Source: Rhabdochlamydiaceae bacterium
GTDB lineage: Bacteria; Chlamydiota; Chlamydiia; Chlamydiales; Rhabdochlamydiaceae
Direction of reading: 5' to 3'
Assembly (NCBI GenBank): GCA_019745395.1
Contig: JAIETG010000001.1
Coordinates: 1-64,000 of the forward strand
DNA length: 64,000 nucleotides
Part shown: positions 54,285 to 62,686 of the stretch, piece after piece
Numbering within the stretch: position 1 is the stretch's first letter
How the letters are laid out: each line of letters begins with the position of its first letter
Notes under the pieces: model-generated
What the model was told of the DNA's origin: nothing
Seen by the model: only the letters and a program-made list of their open reading frames with translations
Database searches by the model: none
Program-made: the position numbers and the translations under genes

Positions 54285-54974
54285 ATGCTTTTAGATCATT
54301 TTCATGTCTTAGATTTAACGCATCCACTTTCCGCTAATGCCCCCACGTGGAATGGATCCTGCGGATTTTGTTTAGAAATTAAAAAAGATTATGACCGCAT
54401 TTTTAGAGTACAACAAATAAAAATGCATGCAGGAGTAGGGACGCATATGGACGCTCCCTCTCATTGCATTCCAGAGGGCGCCTGTATTGCAGATATTCCC
54501 GTACACCAACTGATCGCCCCAGCTTGCGTGATCAACGTATCTCACAAAGCCTCGAAAGATTATGCAATTTCCGTAGAAGATATACTTTGTTACGAAAAAA
54601 CTTACGGAACTATTGCTAAAGGATCTCTTGTAATTGGCTATACAGGATGGGACCTTTTCTGGAACGATCCTGTCAAATATCGAAATGTAGACCTTCACGG
54701 AAAAATGCACTTCCCCTCTTTTGCTAAAGAGGCCGCTCAAATACTCGTACAAAGAGATGTCGCAGGAATTGCCATAGACACATTATCTCCCGATTGCTCA
54801 GAAGATTCTTTTCCCGTGCACAGCTTAATTTTAGGCTCGGGAAAATACATCATCGAAAACATTTCAGGATGCGCAAAACTGCCCCCTAAAGGAGCTTACG
54901 CAATAGCTCTTCCCCTACGAGCTGAAGAGGGAACAGAATCCCCCATTCGAATCATCGCCTTAGTTCCTAATTAG
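54285..54974 (+). CDS. cyclase/kynurenine formamidase-family metallohydrolase
   Basis: 229 residues of the cyclase family (PF04199 type). The metal and active-site motif is HAGVGTHMDAPSH (HxGTHxDxPxH-like), preceded by LDLTHPLS and followed by VGYTGWDLF and IAIDTLSPD. Members include N-formylkynurenine formamidase (KynB) and isatin hydrolase, so formamide or lactam hydrolysis is likely. No signal peptide is present, unlike the preceding adk. It starts five nt after the adk stop and is probably translationally coupled. Kynurenine chemistry would link it to the flavin monooxygenases in the window, but that is speculative. Confidence 0.87.
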   Translation: MLLDHFHVLDLTHPLSANAPTWNGSCGFCLEIKKDYDRIFRVQQIKMHAGVGTHMDAPSHCIPEGACIADIPVHQLIAPACVINVSHKASKDYAISVEDILCYEKTYGTIAKGSLVIGYTGWDLFWNDPVKYRNVDLHGKMHFPSFAKEAAQILVQRDVAGIAIDTLSPDCSEDSFPVHSLILGSGKYIIENISGCAKLPPKGAYAIALPLRAEEGTESPIRIIALVPN

Positions 54975-55298
54975 TTATTCACACCTTCATTTTCGCTTAT
55001 ATTCCCGATAAAGTACCCCTGTAGACTAAAGGAAAATATTTGAAAAAATTGAGACACAAACTAAACAATTTAACATCACTTGAAAAGATGTTTTCCAACT
55101 AATCTCCGAATAAAATATTTACCCCTACATACAGAATCAATCTTTATCACTTTTCCTGACAACATAAAATAAAAACAGCAAAAGACAAATTAATTAAAAA
55201 AAACAAAAACAGCCAAACCATTGCAACTAACTCAAATCATTGATAAAATTGCAGAAAGCAAATAAGTGAAATTAATAAATAATAAAAAAGGAATGATT
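54975..55298. other. gene-free stretch, AT-rich
   Basis: I see no gene or RNA in these 324 nt. They are strongly A-rich toward the end, just before the 55299 gene, and probably hold its promoter. Confidence 0.5.
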
Positions 55299-55853
55299 AT
55301 GTTTGCAGGAAGATTAACTAGCAGCGAGAGAGTTTTATTCGATAGAGTTCCCAATGAATACGATAAAACTCCTTCTCAAAATTTAACAGACAAGTTTCAA
55401 TCTCTTTTTTCATCACCTTATACTCAAGGAAAAGCGATCGAAGAAAGGGAAAAAGACAGATATTCGATTATCTCCGATACTACAACGGAAGATTCCTATG
55501 AGAGTTCCCCCGATGGTCAGCATGACATTAACGCGATTCGGGAGGCAATACAACGCCAAAAACATCAAAATATAAACGATGAACTTGATATGGATAGTTC
55601 CCCTAATCCCTATATTCAGCATCTAGAATCTATCATAGAGGGTCCTGCACGCGATTTCCAAGCCTTAAAAATAGAAGAATCTTTTAGAAAACTTCCTGCA
55701 ACTATACTCCCTACAAATCGCGATCAACACGTCGCCTCAAATTTTGAATATAGCTACGATCCAAGCCTTCTCCCAGACATCTCTACAAACGATCACTTAG
55801 ACCTGCCACCAAACTTTGACACAGACATTCTCCCGTATCTTCCCGATTTTTAA
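55299..55853 (+). CDS. polar protein of unknown function
   Basis: 184 residues from the ATG at 55299, with AAGGA seven bases upstream (longer GTG and ATG starts exist). It is acidic and hydrophilic throughout, rich in Ser, Asp, Asn and Pro, with no signal peptide, membrane segment or known motif: MFAGRLTSSERVLFDRVPNEYD at the start, a middle rich in EDSYESSPDGQHD, and a tail DISTNDHLDLPPNFDTDILPYLPDF. It is probably disordered. Such soluble, Ser-rich proteins in chlamydiae are candidate type III effectors, but nothing here proves it. The terminator at 55878 follows. Confidence 0.65.
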   Translation: MFAGRLTSSERVLFDRVPNEYDKTPSQNLTDKFQSLFSSPYTQGKAIEEREKDRYSIISDTTTEDSYESSPDGQHDINAIREAIQRQKHQNINDELDMDSSPNPYIQHLESIIEGPARDFQALKIEESFRKLPATILPTNRDQHVASNFEYSYDPSLLPDISTNDHLDLPPNFDTDILPYLPDF

Positions 55854-55877
55854 TAAGAAGAAAAGAACAACTAAGGA

Positions 55878-55910
55878 GCATCGCAGTAAGCCTGATGGCT
55901 ACTGCGATGC
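55878..55910. terminator. hairpin between the 55299 and M1 genes
   Basis: GCATCGCAGT pairs with ACTGCGATGC with an inner AGCC/GGCT stem and loop TGAT; it sits between two convergent stop codons. Confidence 0.7.
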
Positions 55911-55918
55911 TTCCATCT

Positions 55919-57886
55919 TTACCACTCAGAAAGATTTCTAACGATTTTCTTGCGAACTATAGGAAAAAGTCTCCCTTGTTCTTGCTTTAAAATTTCGATA
56001 ATCACCTTTTTCCCTTCTTCCGTTTTACTCAAGATTGCCGTGATCTGATTGGCTTTATGAGCGCTGTTGCGCTCTATAATATAATCTACAATCATTTGAA
56101 CCGTATCCGGAGTAAAATACCCAGCGTTAGCACAAAGATGAGACCACTCTTCTCGGATCGACATTTTTTTAGAAGAGGTAAGATTTAACTGCTTATCCAA
56201 AGAAGCGAGATGAGAAGCTGACACTATCCCTGCAAATCCTCCCAAAAAGGAAGACTGCGTAGAAATATCCCAGCCATGGATCTTTTCCACATCTAAAGGC
56301 AGGTCTTTTAAAAGCTTTTTCTGCTCTGTATGGAAAGCTTCTTCTAGCTTCGAATAAAACACAGGAACGTTAGATGGGATTTCCAAATCATAGAGCCATT
56401 CATTGATATGATGTTTTTTTGCAAAGGCTGCAAAATTAGAAATCCCCCTTTCTTCTAAAAGCCAAAGCTCTAAAAAGGACAGAAAACGATCTACAGACAT
56501 GCTGTTTTGAAAAAACACCTGCATATAATCTTTTAAAAAGCGTTGGAAAATTTCAGGTCCCATGGCCTTTTCTAACATGAAAAAGAAAAGAGCTCCTTTT
56601 CCGTAGGGAATACGAGACATTTCCACATCAACTGTCTCTTGACAAAGCCTCAGAAGATCGGGTCTTGTCTCTCGATACTCCTTCATAGCTTCTTGCATTT
56701 CGTCTATAGTAGAGAGAATGTCCATAGCGGCATAATCTTCCCCCCAAACCTTTGCACAAATCTGATACTCCAAGTAGGTAGTAAGCCCTTCATTCCAGAA
56801 AAACTCTTGCCAGGTAGCATTGGTAATATCATTTCCCGCCCAAGAATGCGCCAGTTCATGAGGAATGACATTGGGGTGCTCTAAAGCGATCGCACCACAA
56901 GTACTTGCGCAAGGATGTTCCATAGCCATATAAGGGAACGCCCAACTCAGAAGTATAGGAGTGTATGTCCCCCAGTTATAAGGTCCACAAATCTCTTCTG
57001 CCGCTTTCATAATTTCTGGAAGTCGATAAAAGGCTTCGTACGCATCATCCAGCATAGCATCTTCTGCATAGATCCCGGTTCTTATATCTGATTCATAGGG
57101 TTTAAAAGAAAAATTCCCCACCTGTAAACTTAAAAGATATAAAGGAACGGCTCGCTCCATCTTTAATCCTCTATAAATCCCCTCTTGATTGCGAACCTTC
57201 GGGTTATTACTCACACTACTTAGGGCCATGAAGTCAGGATTACGTGTATTTACATTCACTTCATACGTCAATCGAATCTGTGGAGAATGCTGCCCAGGAA
57301 TTGCGCTAGCTCCTTCATTAGATTGAAAAAGCGTATACATAAGAGGGAGATTTTTCCCATGCGAGTATTCTTTATCGATCCAAAAAACAGCGGTAGAGTT
57401 AGAAGTTGTATGATACGAAATAGACACCTCTCGAGAGCCTACCTCTGGAGGGATGCTAATACGAAGCGCATCGGGTTTTCCTGACACATAACCTTGAACA
57501 ATTTCGTAAGGAACGGGAAATCCGTCTATTTGGATGTTTTCTATCTCTAAATAATTTACATCCAGGGTCAAGACTGTATTTCCTTCTATTTTATTGGTAT
57601 ACTGATAGATGGCTGTTGCCATCAGCTGTTTTTTCGTAAAATCTGGTTCTACATTCCATACAAGATGCGTAAGCACAGCCCTATCCGGCTCTGCATTAGA
57701 AAGATGATCTACCGGAAGCTTCGGAAAAGTTTTCTGAAAATCACTCATCCATGTTTTTTGTATTTCATCTATACGATCTAAAGAAACTTCTTTGGAGGAA
57801 GCTTGTAAAGAAGGGCTTATCAAACTAAAAGCAATCGAAGAAATCAAAGAAAAAAAAGAAAATTTACCATACGAGATCCGCTTCAT
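55919..57886 (-). CDS. exported M1-family aminopeptidase
   Basis: 655 residues. A signal peptide (FSFFSLISSIAFSLISPSLQA) precedes the M1 architecture: N-terminal saddle, then the zinc motif HELAH at 343-347 and Glu366 in NEGLTTYLE (HExxH-x18-E), preceded by the substrate segment YMAMEHPCAST in place of GAMEN. The C-terminal helical part resembles the leukotriene A4 hydrolase branch. It should remove N-terminal residues from peptides in the periplasm or outside. Most bacterial M1 peptidases of this size are cytosolic, so the signal peptide is notable. It is convergent with the 55299 gene and divergent from the ACT gene. Confidence 0.88.
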   Translation of the reverse strand: MKRISYGKFSFFSLISSIAFSLISPSLQASSKEVSLDRIDEIQKTWMSDFQKTFPKLPVDHLSNAEPDRAVLTHLVWNVEPDFTKKQLMATAIYQYTNKIEGNTVLTLDVNYLEIENIQIDGFPVPYEIVQGYVSGKPDALRISIPPEVGSREVSISYHTTSNSTAVFWIDKEYSHGKNLPLMYTLFQSNEGASAIPGQHSPQIRLTYEVNVNTRNPDFMALSSVSNNPKVRNQEGIYRGLKMERAVPLYLLSLQVGNFSFKPYESDIRTGIYAEDAMLDDAYEAFYRLPEIMKAAEEICGPYNWGTYTPILLSWAFPYMAMEHPCASTCGAIALEHPNVIPHELAHSWAGNDITNATWQEFFWNEGLTTYLEYQICAKVWGEDYAAMDILSTIDEMQEAMKEYRETRPDLLRLCQETVDVEMSRIPYGKGALFFFMLEKAMGPEIFQRFLKDYMQVFFQNSMSVDRFLSFLELWLLEERGISNFAAFAKKHHINEWLYDLEIPSNVPVFYSKLEEAFHTEQKKLLKDLPLDVEKIHGWDISTQSSFLGGFAGIVSASHLASLDKQLNLTSSKKMSIREEWSHLCANAGYFTPDTVQMIVDYIIERNSAHKANQITAILSKTEEGKKVIIEILKQEQGRLFPIVRKKIVRNLSEW

Positions 57887-58007
57887 AATATAACTCCTAA
57901 GCTACTGAACAGCTTCAATCTTAGTGAGTTATTAATTTCCACACAAGCACCTGTGCTGTAAAGTCTTCTTTTTAATATAATGCCTCGTGTTTACAAGGAG
58001 AAAATCC

Positions 58008-58385
58008 ATGCTATCGCTTTCTATCCTTCCAATACAACTGGCTGTTTGCCATCTTAAACCTTTAGATAACATCCCTTCTTGGGCTTATAAAAATACGGAT
58101 TTTTTTTCGATTACTCGAACGAAAGAAGAGCTTTCTATTGTCTGTGAAGAAAAACTTGTTCCAGAAGAAATCCAAGCTGAACGAGGATGAAGATGTCTTA
58201 AAGTAAAAGGCCCTTTAGATTTTAGACTTACCGGAATTCTTTCTTCTCTGGCAGGACCTTTAGCGCAAGCTCAAATCAGCATTTTTGCTATTTCCACCTT
58301 TGACACAGACTACCTCTGCGTAAAAGAAACTAATCAACAAAAAACAATAGAAATTCTAGGGAATTTTTGTAAGATCTTATGCTAA
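58008..58385 (+). pseudogene. ACT-domain (CASTOR-like) protein interrupted by in-frame TGA
   Basis: The ATG at 58008 has AAGGAGA upstream. The frame reads LAVCHLKPLDNIPSWAYKNT, DFFSITRTKEELSIVCEEKLVPEE and AERG, then TGA at 58188-58190, then RCLKVKGPLDFRLTGILSSL and ISIFAISTFDTDYLCV, all in one frame to a TAA at 58385. Homologues of this ACT-domain family have Trp here (ERGW), so TGG has become TGA. Total about 125 residues, normal length. Simple nonsense decay is the likely cause; the frame around it is otherwise clean, so it may be recent. The domain usually binds an amino acid. Confidence 0.85.
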
Positions 58386-58554
58386 ATTGGGAAGATTTAC
58401 TTCCCGCGACACATTTTCGAGGGATCCCTAACAGCCCCCTCTAAACGAACTGCACATAAAAACTCAAAACACTTATAATCAATATTTTGCATAAAAACCC
58501 ACAATCATCCACCCACAACACATCGAAAAAGCGCCAATTAAACAAAACATTAAC

Positions 58555-58584
58555 TTGATTTAAAATGAAAATTTGCATTATAAT
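58555..58584 (+). promoter_or_regulatory. predicted promoter of the Inc-like gene
   Basis: TTGATT at 58555-58560 and a perfect TATAAT at 58579-58584 (18-nt spacer) lie 38 nt before the ATG at 58623, in an AT-rich region. Confidence 0.6.
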
Positions 58585-58622
58585 TTATTTTTAATATTAA
58601 AAATTCAACAACAGGAATTAAC

Positions 58623-59075
58623 ATGATGAACGCTCTAAATAGCTCTTATAGAACCGTCCTACCTGCCCTAAAAGTTGCGGAAGGGGCGATCTATGGAGGA
58701 TGGGCGGTAAGCTCTTTATTCTATGTATGTAATTTCCCAAATCAAGTCATTGAACAGGTTATACAATTAGCGCAAGGCAACATCTCAACAGAATCTCTTT
58801 CCAACCTTGCCTTTACCGCTTTTGGTCTATATTCCATAAAAAACACCGTAAAATCTTTATTTTCAGGAGACTACAGAACAGCTGCTGTAATCGCCGGAAT
58901 ATTCAGCGGACTGATTGTCGGCTCTTGGGATCTTGAAAAAGCATCTAGCGCAGCTTTGATTACTGGGGCAATTGTTGGAGGCGCAGGCATGTTAAGAAAA
59001 CAAATGCAACCCACTACGATTTCCAGAGGAGATTTTATAAAGAGACAGATTGCTCCAGGAACTGCGGGCACATAA
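58623..59075 (+). CDS. small multi-hydrophobic protein, Inc-like
   Basis: 150 residues. Hydrophobic stretches (AIYGGWAVSSLFYVCNFP, LAFTAFGLYSI, AAVIAGIFSGLIVGSW and AALITGAIVGGAGML) with few charged residues between them, and polar ends; the tail is RGDFIKRQIAPGTAGT. It lacks a signal peptide or known family. As with the 49948 gene, the pattern fits chlamydial inclusion membrane proteins, but a plain small membrane protein is equally possible. It has its own promoter and terminator and is a single gene. Confidence 0.55.
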   Translation: MMNALNSSYRTVLPALKVAEGAIYGGWAVSSLFYVCNFPNQVIEQVIQLAQGNISTESLSNLAFTAFGLYSIKNTVKSLFSGDYRTAAVIAGIFSGLIVGSWDLEKASSAALITGAIVGGAGMLRKQMQPTTISRGDFIKRQIAPGTAGT

Positions 59076-59097
59076 CATTCCCCTCACCTCTTAAATA

Positions 59098-59133
59098 AAG
59101 ACCCTATAGCAGGAATGCTATAAGGTCTTTTTT
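59098..59133 (+). terminator. terminator of the Inc-like gene
   Basis: AAGACC-TATAGCA pairs with TGCTATA-GGTCTT around the loop GGAA with one mismatch, followed by a T-run. Confidence 0.9.
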
Positions 59134-59220
59134 CTTTATGCAATTCTTAATCTTTCCCTTGCATACAGACAAAAAGATCTTTACAATACAACTCTTCAGA
59201 AACTCTGTAATGAGACAACA

Positions 59221-59922
59221 ATGCAAACCCTTACTCTGCGACCTTTCTTACAAACATCTCAAGTCATCCTTCGCCCTATCGAAAAAAAAGACTTAAACGC
59301 TTATCAAACCTTGTTTCAAGATACTACTGCCATGCGGCTGCATGCAGGAGGCCCCAGAGATATTACCAAGCGTTTTCATAATTGGATCCAACGTTGGGAC
59401 ATCCATCCCTATTCTGCTCTTGCGATAACAGATAAGGTCTCTAAAAAAGTGATCGGTCACGCAATTTTAGGCCATGGAGATTATGAAAACAATCCTTACA
59501 AAGGCTTTTCAGAAATAGCTATTATACTAGCCCCCTCTTACTGGAACACCCAATATGGTGATCCCAAATCAGGAATTGGAACGGCAAAAAAAGCACACGT
59601 AGGAACAGAAGTAATTCGCACTTTGATCAACTATGCAAAATCCTTAAAAGAGCTTGCCTACAAAGTCCCGTGTGATGTGACTGAAAAGCAGCAAGAAGCA
59701 TTAGAAAGGCTTTGCTCAAATAACAAAGAATGGCAAGTGCACAAAAATCGAGACGGAAAGATCGATTGGATCTATCTTCCTTTAAAAGAAATACGAGCTA
59801 CCTGCGATAAAGCCAATACAGCAGCACACAAAATCTTTCATAAGGTTTTTGTAGAAGAGAATAAAGGCACAGTAAAACCATTTGGCAAAGAAAGAGACCT
59901 CTTTACCATTTCTCTAAAGTAA
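59221..59922 (+). CDS. GNAT-family acetyltransferase
   Basis: 233 residues. VILRPIEKKDLNAYQTLF opens the typical GNAT fold; VIGHAILGHGDYENN and FSEIAIILAPSYWN are the central strands, and IGTAKKAHVGTEVIRTLINYAK holds the region of the acetyl-CoA pyrophosphate loop, although the classic Q/RxxGxG/A is imperfect (GIGTAK). The C-terminal 70 residues are extra and charged. It acetylates an amine on an unknown small molecule or protein. A single gene on the plus strand, convergent with doxX. Confidence 0.78.
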   Translation: MQTLTLRPFLQTSQVILRPIEKKDLNAYQTLFQDTTAMRLHAGGPRDITKRFHNWIQRWDIHPYSALAITDKVSKKVIGHAILGHGDYENNPYKGFSEIAIILAPSYWNTQYGDPKSGIGTAKKAHVGTEVIRTLINYAKSLKELAYKVPCDVTEKQQEALERLCSNNKEWQVHKNRDGKIDWIYLPLKEIRATCDKANTAAHKIFHKVFVEENKGTVKPFGKERDLFTISLK

Positions 59923-59979
59923 TACATGTCCTAAAAGGCACTGCATTCATTCGAAAAAATTAGTTTTTATACTATAAAA

Positions 59980-60009
59980 TGGCTGACTTTGCAGTTGCAA
60001 AATCAGCCA
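59980..60009 (-). terminator. terminator of doxX
   Basis: TGGCTGA-TTTGC pairs with GCAAA-TCAGCCA around AGTT with one internal mismatch; on the minus strand it is followed by TTTTATAG, 15 nt beyond the doxX stop. Confidence 0.65.
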
Positions 60010-60024
60010 CTTCGATACAAATTC

Positions 60025-60408
60025 TTATTTTTTAGAAAGGCTTAAAGGCCCAGATCCAAAATAAGAAATCATGAGACAAGCTCCTATGAGCGAAAGATTT
60101 TTTATAAAACAATATGTCTGTAAAAGAACGATGTGCCCTTCTCGAATTTCCCAAAATGGATGCATAATGAAGGTTGCAGGAATTAAGAAACCGATCAAAA
60201 ACCAAGCTCCTATACGAGCCTTATACCCTAAAAGAATACTAAGTGCACCCAATAAACCCACTACCCCTAAAAGAGGAATTAGCACGGCGGCCATAGGAAT
60301 TCCTACTCGCGCAGCATGATTTAGGACTTCCCCACTGAAATGATGAAGAGCCTTTAGAATAAAAATGTAAGAAAAAAAAGCTCTTCCTAGTAGCAAAACA
60401 AATTTCAC
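60025..60408 (-). CDS. DoxX-family membrane protein
   Basis: 127 residues from a GTG. Four hydrophobic helices: VLLLGRAFFSYIFILKALHHF, MAAVLIPLLGVVGLLGALSILLG, AWFLIGFLIPATFIMHPFW and NLSLIGACLMISYFGSG, with the FW(E) and G(K/R)xxx pattern of DoxX/DUF4181-type proteins. The fold is found in terminal quinol oxidase subunits and in redox-linked membrane proteins of unclear role. It is a single gene transcribed away from the ceramidase operon. Confidence 0.82.
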   Translation of the reverse strand: MKFVLLLGRAFFSYIFILKALHHFSGEVLNHAARVGIPMAAVLIPLLGVVGLLGALSILLGYKARIGAWFLIGFLIPATFIMHPFWEIREGHIVLLQTYCFIKNLSLIGACLMISYFGSGPLSLSKK

Positions 60409-60582
60409 AACACCACCCCCTTCAATTAAAAAAACTCATACACATCTCTATATATAAATTCTTATTACTCCTCAAGGAACATATAAGAACAAATTCCCAT
60501 TTCCTCCTAATAATCCCTTCTGTATACTCCTTAAGCATTCCGTGTGACTTTTATTTTTGAAACATTCTCATTTAAGAGGCTT

Positions 60583-61833
60583 ATGAACTACATAGTTCGA
60601 TCAATCTGTTTCTGTTTATTCTTATTTCTTCAGATAATAGGATCCGCTGCAATCCACGTGGGCCTAGGAAAAACAGAAATCACCCCCCCTATAGGGACCC
60701 CTTCAGCAGGATATACGGAACGTAAGGGAGCTGGAATGATTGGAGTGCATGACCCTCTATTTGCTAATGCACTTTTTATCGATAATGGGGAAAAACAACT
60801 CTTTTTCTGCAGTGTTGACCACTTGGGATTCCCCTATGACATCACAAAAGAGATTTGTTTGCGGGTTCACAAACATCGAGAACTTTCCGAAAGCGAAATA
60901 TACATTTTTTCCTCCCACACACATGCAGGAGGAGGAGCTTTCCTCAATGTTCCAGGGCTTGGAGAGGCACTTGCAGGCACCTACGACCCTAAAATCGTAG
61001 AGTATTATATAGAAACAACAACGCAAGCCCTCCTATTAGCGTACAAGCACCGCGTGCCAGCTAAAATAGGAATCGGGTATGGGAAAGCTCCCACATTACA
61101 TTTTTATCGAGGGCTTTGGCCTCAAGACGTCTTACCTCCTTCAGATATTTCAGTGATCAAGATCACTACATTAGAAGACGATCCTTTAGCTGTGCTCTTC
61201 AATTATGCTGTGCACCCTACCGTCTTGACCGGTCAAAACCGTCTTTTTTCTGCGGATTTTGTGGGGTATGCACGAACTTTTCTAGAATCTTTTCTTGGAC
61301 CCAAAGTCCAAGCGTTATACGCTAATGGAGCGCAAGGAGATCTACTGCCTGTAATTTTTGATAAGGAAGATCGCTTTGCTTCCTGTGAGATCTTAGGAAA
61401 AGCAGTTGCAGAAACTGTGAAAACAATCTGGGAAGAGACTCAAACACAAAACTCTTTACATATCTGCTCAGAAAAATACTCCTACGCCTTTACCCCTAAG
61501 CCAACCCCCTTCGGACTTACCTTTCCTATAGATCTTTATCACACAGAAATGAATATCCTGGTCTTAAACCACTCTCATGCATTTCTAACGATACCAGGCG
61601 AGCTCAGCTGCCTTTATGACCAAGCTTTTCAACAAATAGCAGTGGCGTTAGGATTTTCTCATGTTTCCATTTTTGGACTCTGCAACGATGCTCATGGGTA
61701 CATTATACGCCCGGACTCTTGGCGCCATAAGACTTATGAATCTGGCCTTTCTTTTGGGGGAGAGGAATATGGAGATATTACTTTAGATCGAGCAAAAATG
61801 CTTTTACAAGCTCATGCACCTATAAGGAAATAA
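60583..61833 (+). CDS. neutral/alkaline ceramidase-like exported hydrolase
   Basis: 416 residues from the ATG at 60583 with AAGAGG upstream; the earlier frame start is less likely. A signal peptide (ICFCLFLFLQIIGSAA) is followed by the ceramidase N-terminal domain: VGLGKTEITPPIGTPSAGYTER, SSHTHAGGG (zinc His), NYAVHPTVLTG with further metal His, and ANGAQGDLLPV. At this length it lacks the C-terminal immunoglobulin-like domain of full neutral ceramidases and is a shorter relative. Neutral ceramidases cut the amide of ceramide; an exported enzyme could act on host sphingolipid, which chlamydiae import. It starts an operon with PAP2-like and HIT genes. Confidence 0.82.
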   Translation: MNYIVRSICFCLFLFLQIIGSAAIHVGLGKTEITPPIGTPSAGYTERKGAGMIGVHDPLFANALFIDNGEKQLFFCSVDHLGFPYDITKEICLRVHKHRELSESEIYIFSSHTHAGGGAFLNVPGLGEALAGTYDPKIVEYYIETTTQALLLAYKHRVPAKIGIGYGKAPTLHFYRGLWPQDVLPPSDISVIKITTLEDDPLAVLFNYAVHPTVLTGQNRLFSADFVGYARTFLESFLGPKVQALYANGAQGDLLPVIFDKEDRFASCEILGKAVAETVKTIWEETQTQNSLHICSEKYSYAFTPKPTPFGLTFPIDLYHTEMNILVLNHSHAFLTIPGELSCLYDQAFQQIAVALGFSHVSIFGLCNDAHGYIIRPDSWRHKTYESGLSFGGEEYGDITLDRAKMLLQAHAPIRK

Positions 61834-61834
61834 C

Positions 61835-62683
61835 ATGCTACACACCTTCGAATTAGAGATCATCCGATTCATTCAGCAGATCCGAAATCCTTTTTTCGAT
61901 AGTTTCTTCCGCTTCTTAGATTTTTTTGATAAGCCTGAATTTTTCTGTATCTTGATCCCTGCTATTTGGCTCATTAAAGGAGAAAAGACCGGAATCAAGC
62001 TGTTTTATCTTTTACTTTGCAGCGGAGCTGCCAACTACCTTCTAAAAGCTCTTTTTGCCTCACCACGTCCTTTTCACATAGACCCTCAAGTAGGACTTCT
62101 CTCCATTACAGGATATGGACTGCCAAGCGGAGCTGCCCAAAGTGTTATGCTGTTATCTGCCCTTTTACTTACTTACTGGAAAAGTTCCTACAAGTGGGCT
62201 ATTGTTTTTCCTTATATCCTCTTTGTTTCTTTTGCTCGCATTTATTTAGGAATCCATTTCCCTACCGACATCCTTATGGGATGGTGCATGGGAATTGTTC
62301 TATGGCTATCTTACGTATACATTGCTCCTTTTTTAGAGCACAAAACAGCAAAACTACGCCCCCTTTCTCAACTCCTCCTCTTACAGAGCATTCCTCTTTT
62401 GCTTTTGATTTTCTTTCCGACCTTTTATTTTGTTCATATTTGTGCTAGCTCTATGGGCATTGGGCTTGGAGTATACTTCAATCGTCTACTACAATGGCGT
62501 TTAAGTCCAACCACTCATAAAAAAGAAAAAACTCTTAGGGCATGTATTGGAATCTTTGGAACGTTTCTTTGCTACGGACTTTCTGCATTTTCTCCGATTG
62601 CAGCTTTCTTTTGCATAGGACTTTGGGTCAGTACAGGAAGTCTTTTGATTTGTAAAAAAATACAAAAATTTCAAAAGATATAA
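61835..62683 (+). CDS. PAP2-like membrane phosphatase, active-site His replaced
   Basis: 282 residues with six or more membrane segments. The three phosphatase motifs can be aligned: KALFASPRPF (K...RP), GLPSGAAQSVML where the PSGH box has lost its His, and FARIYLGIHFPTDILMGW where the first residue of SRxxxxxHxxxD is Ala but the second His and Asp remain. The first His normally serves as proton donor, so activity may be lost or altered. It starts one nt after the ceramidase stop. Lipid phosphate, for instance sphingosine phosphate, would be the natural substrate by context. Confidence 0.83.
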   Translation: MLHTFELEIIRFIQQIRNPFFDSFFRFLDFFDKPEFFCILIPAIWLIKGEKTGIKLFYLLLCSGAANYLLKALFASPRPFHIDPQVGLLSITGYGLPSGAAQSVMLLSALLLTYWKSSYKWAIVFPYILFVSFARIYLGIHFPTDILMGWCMGIVLWLSYVYIAPFLEHKTAKLRPLSQLLLLQSIPLLLLIFFPTFYFVHICASSMGIGLGVYFNRLLQWRLSPTTHKKEKTLRACIGIFGTFLCYGLSAFSPIAAFFCIGLWVSTGSLLICKKIQKFQKI

Positions 62684-62686
62684 AAG

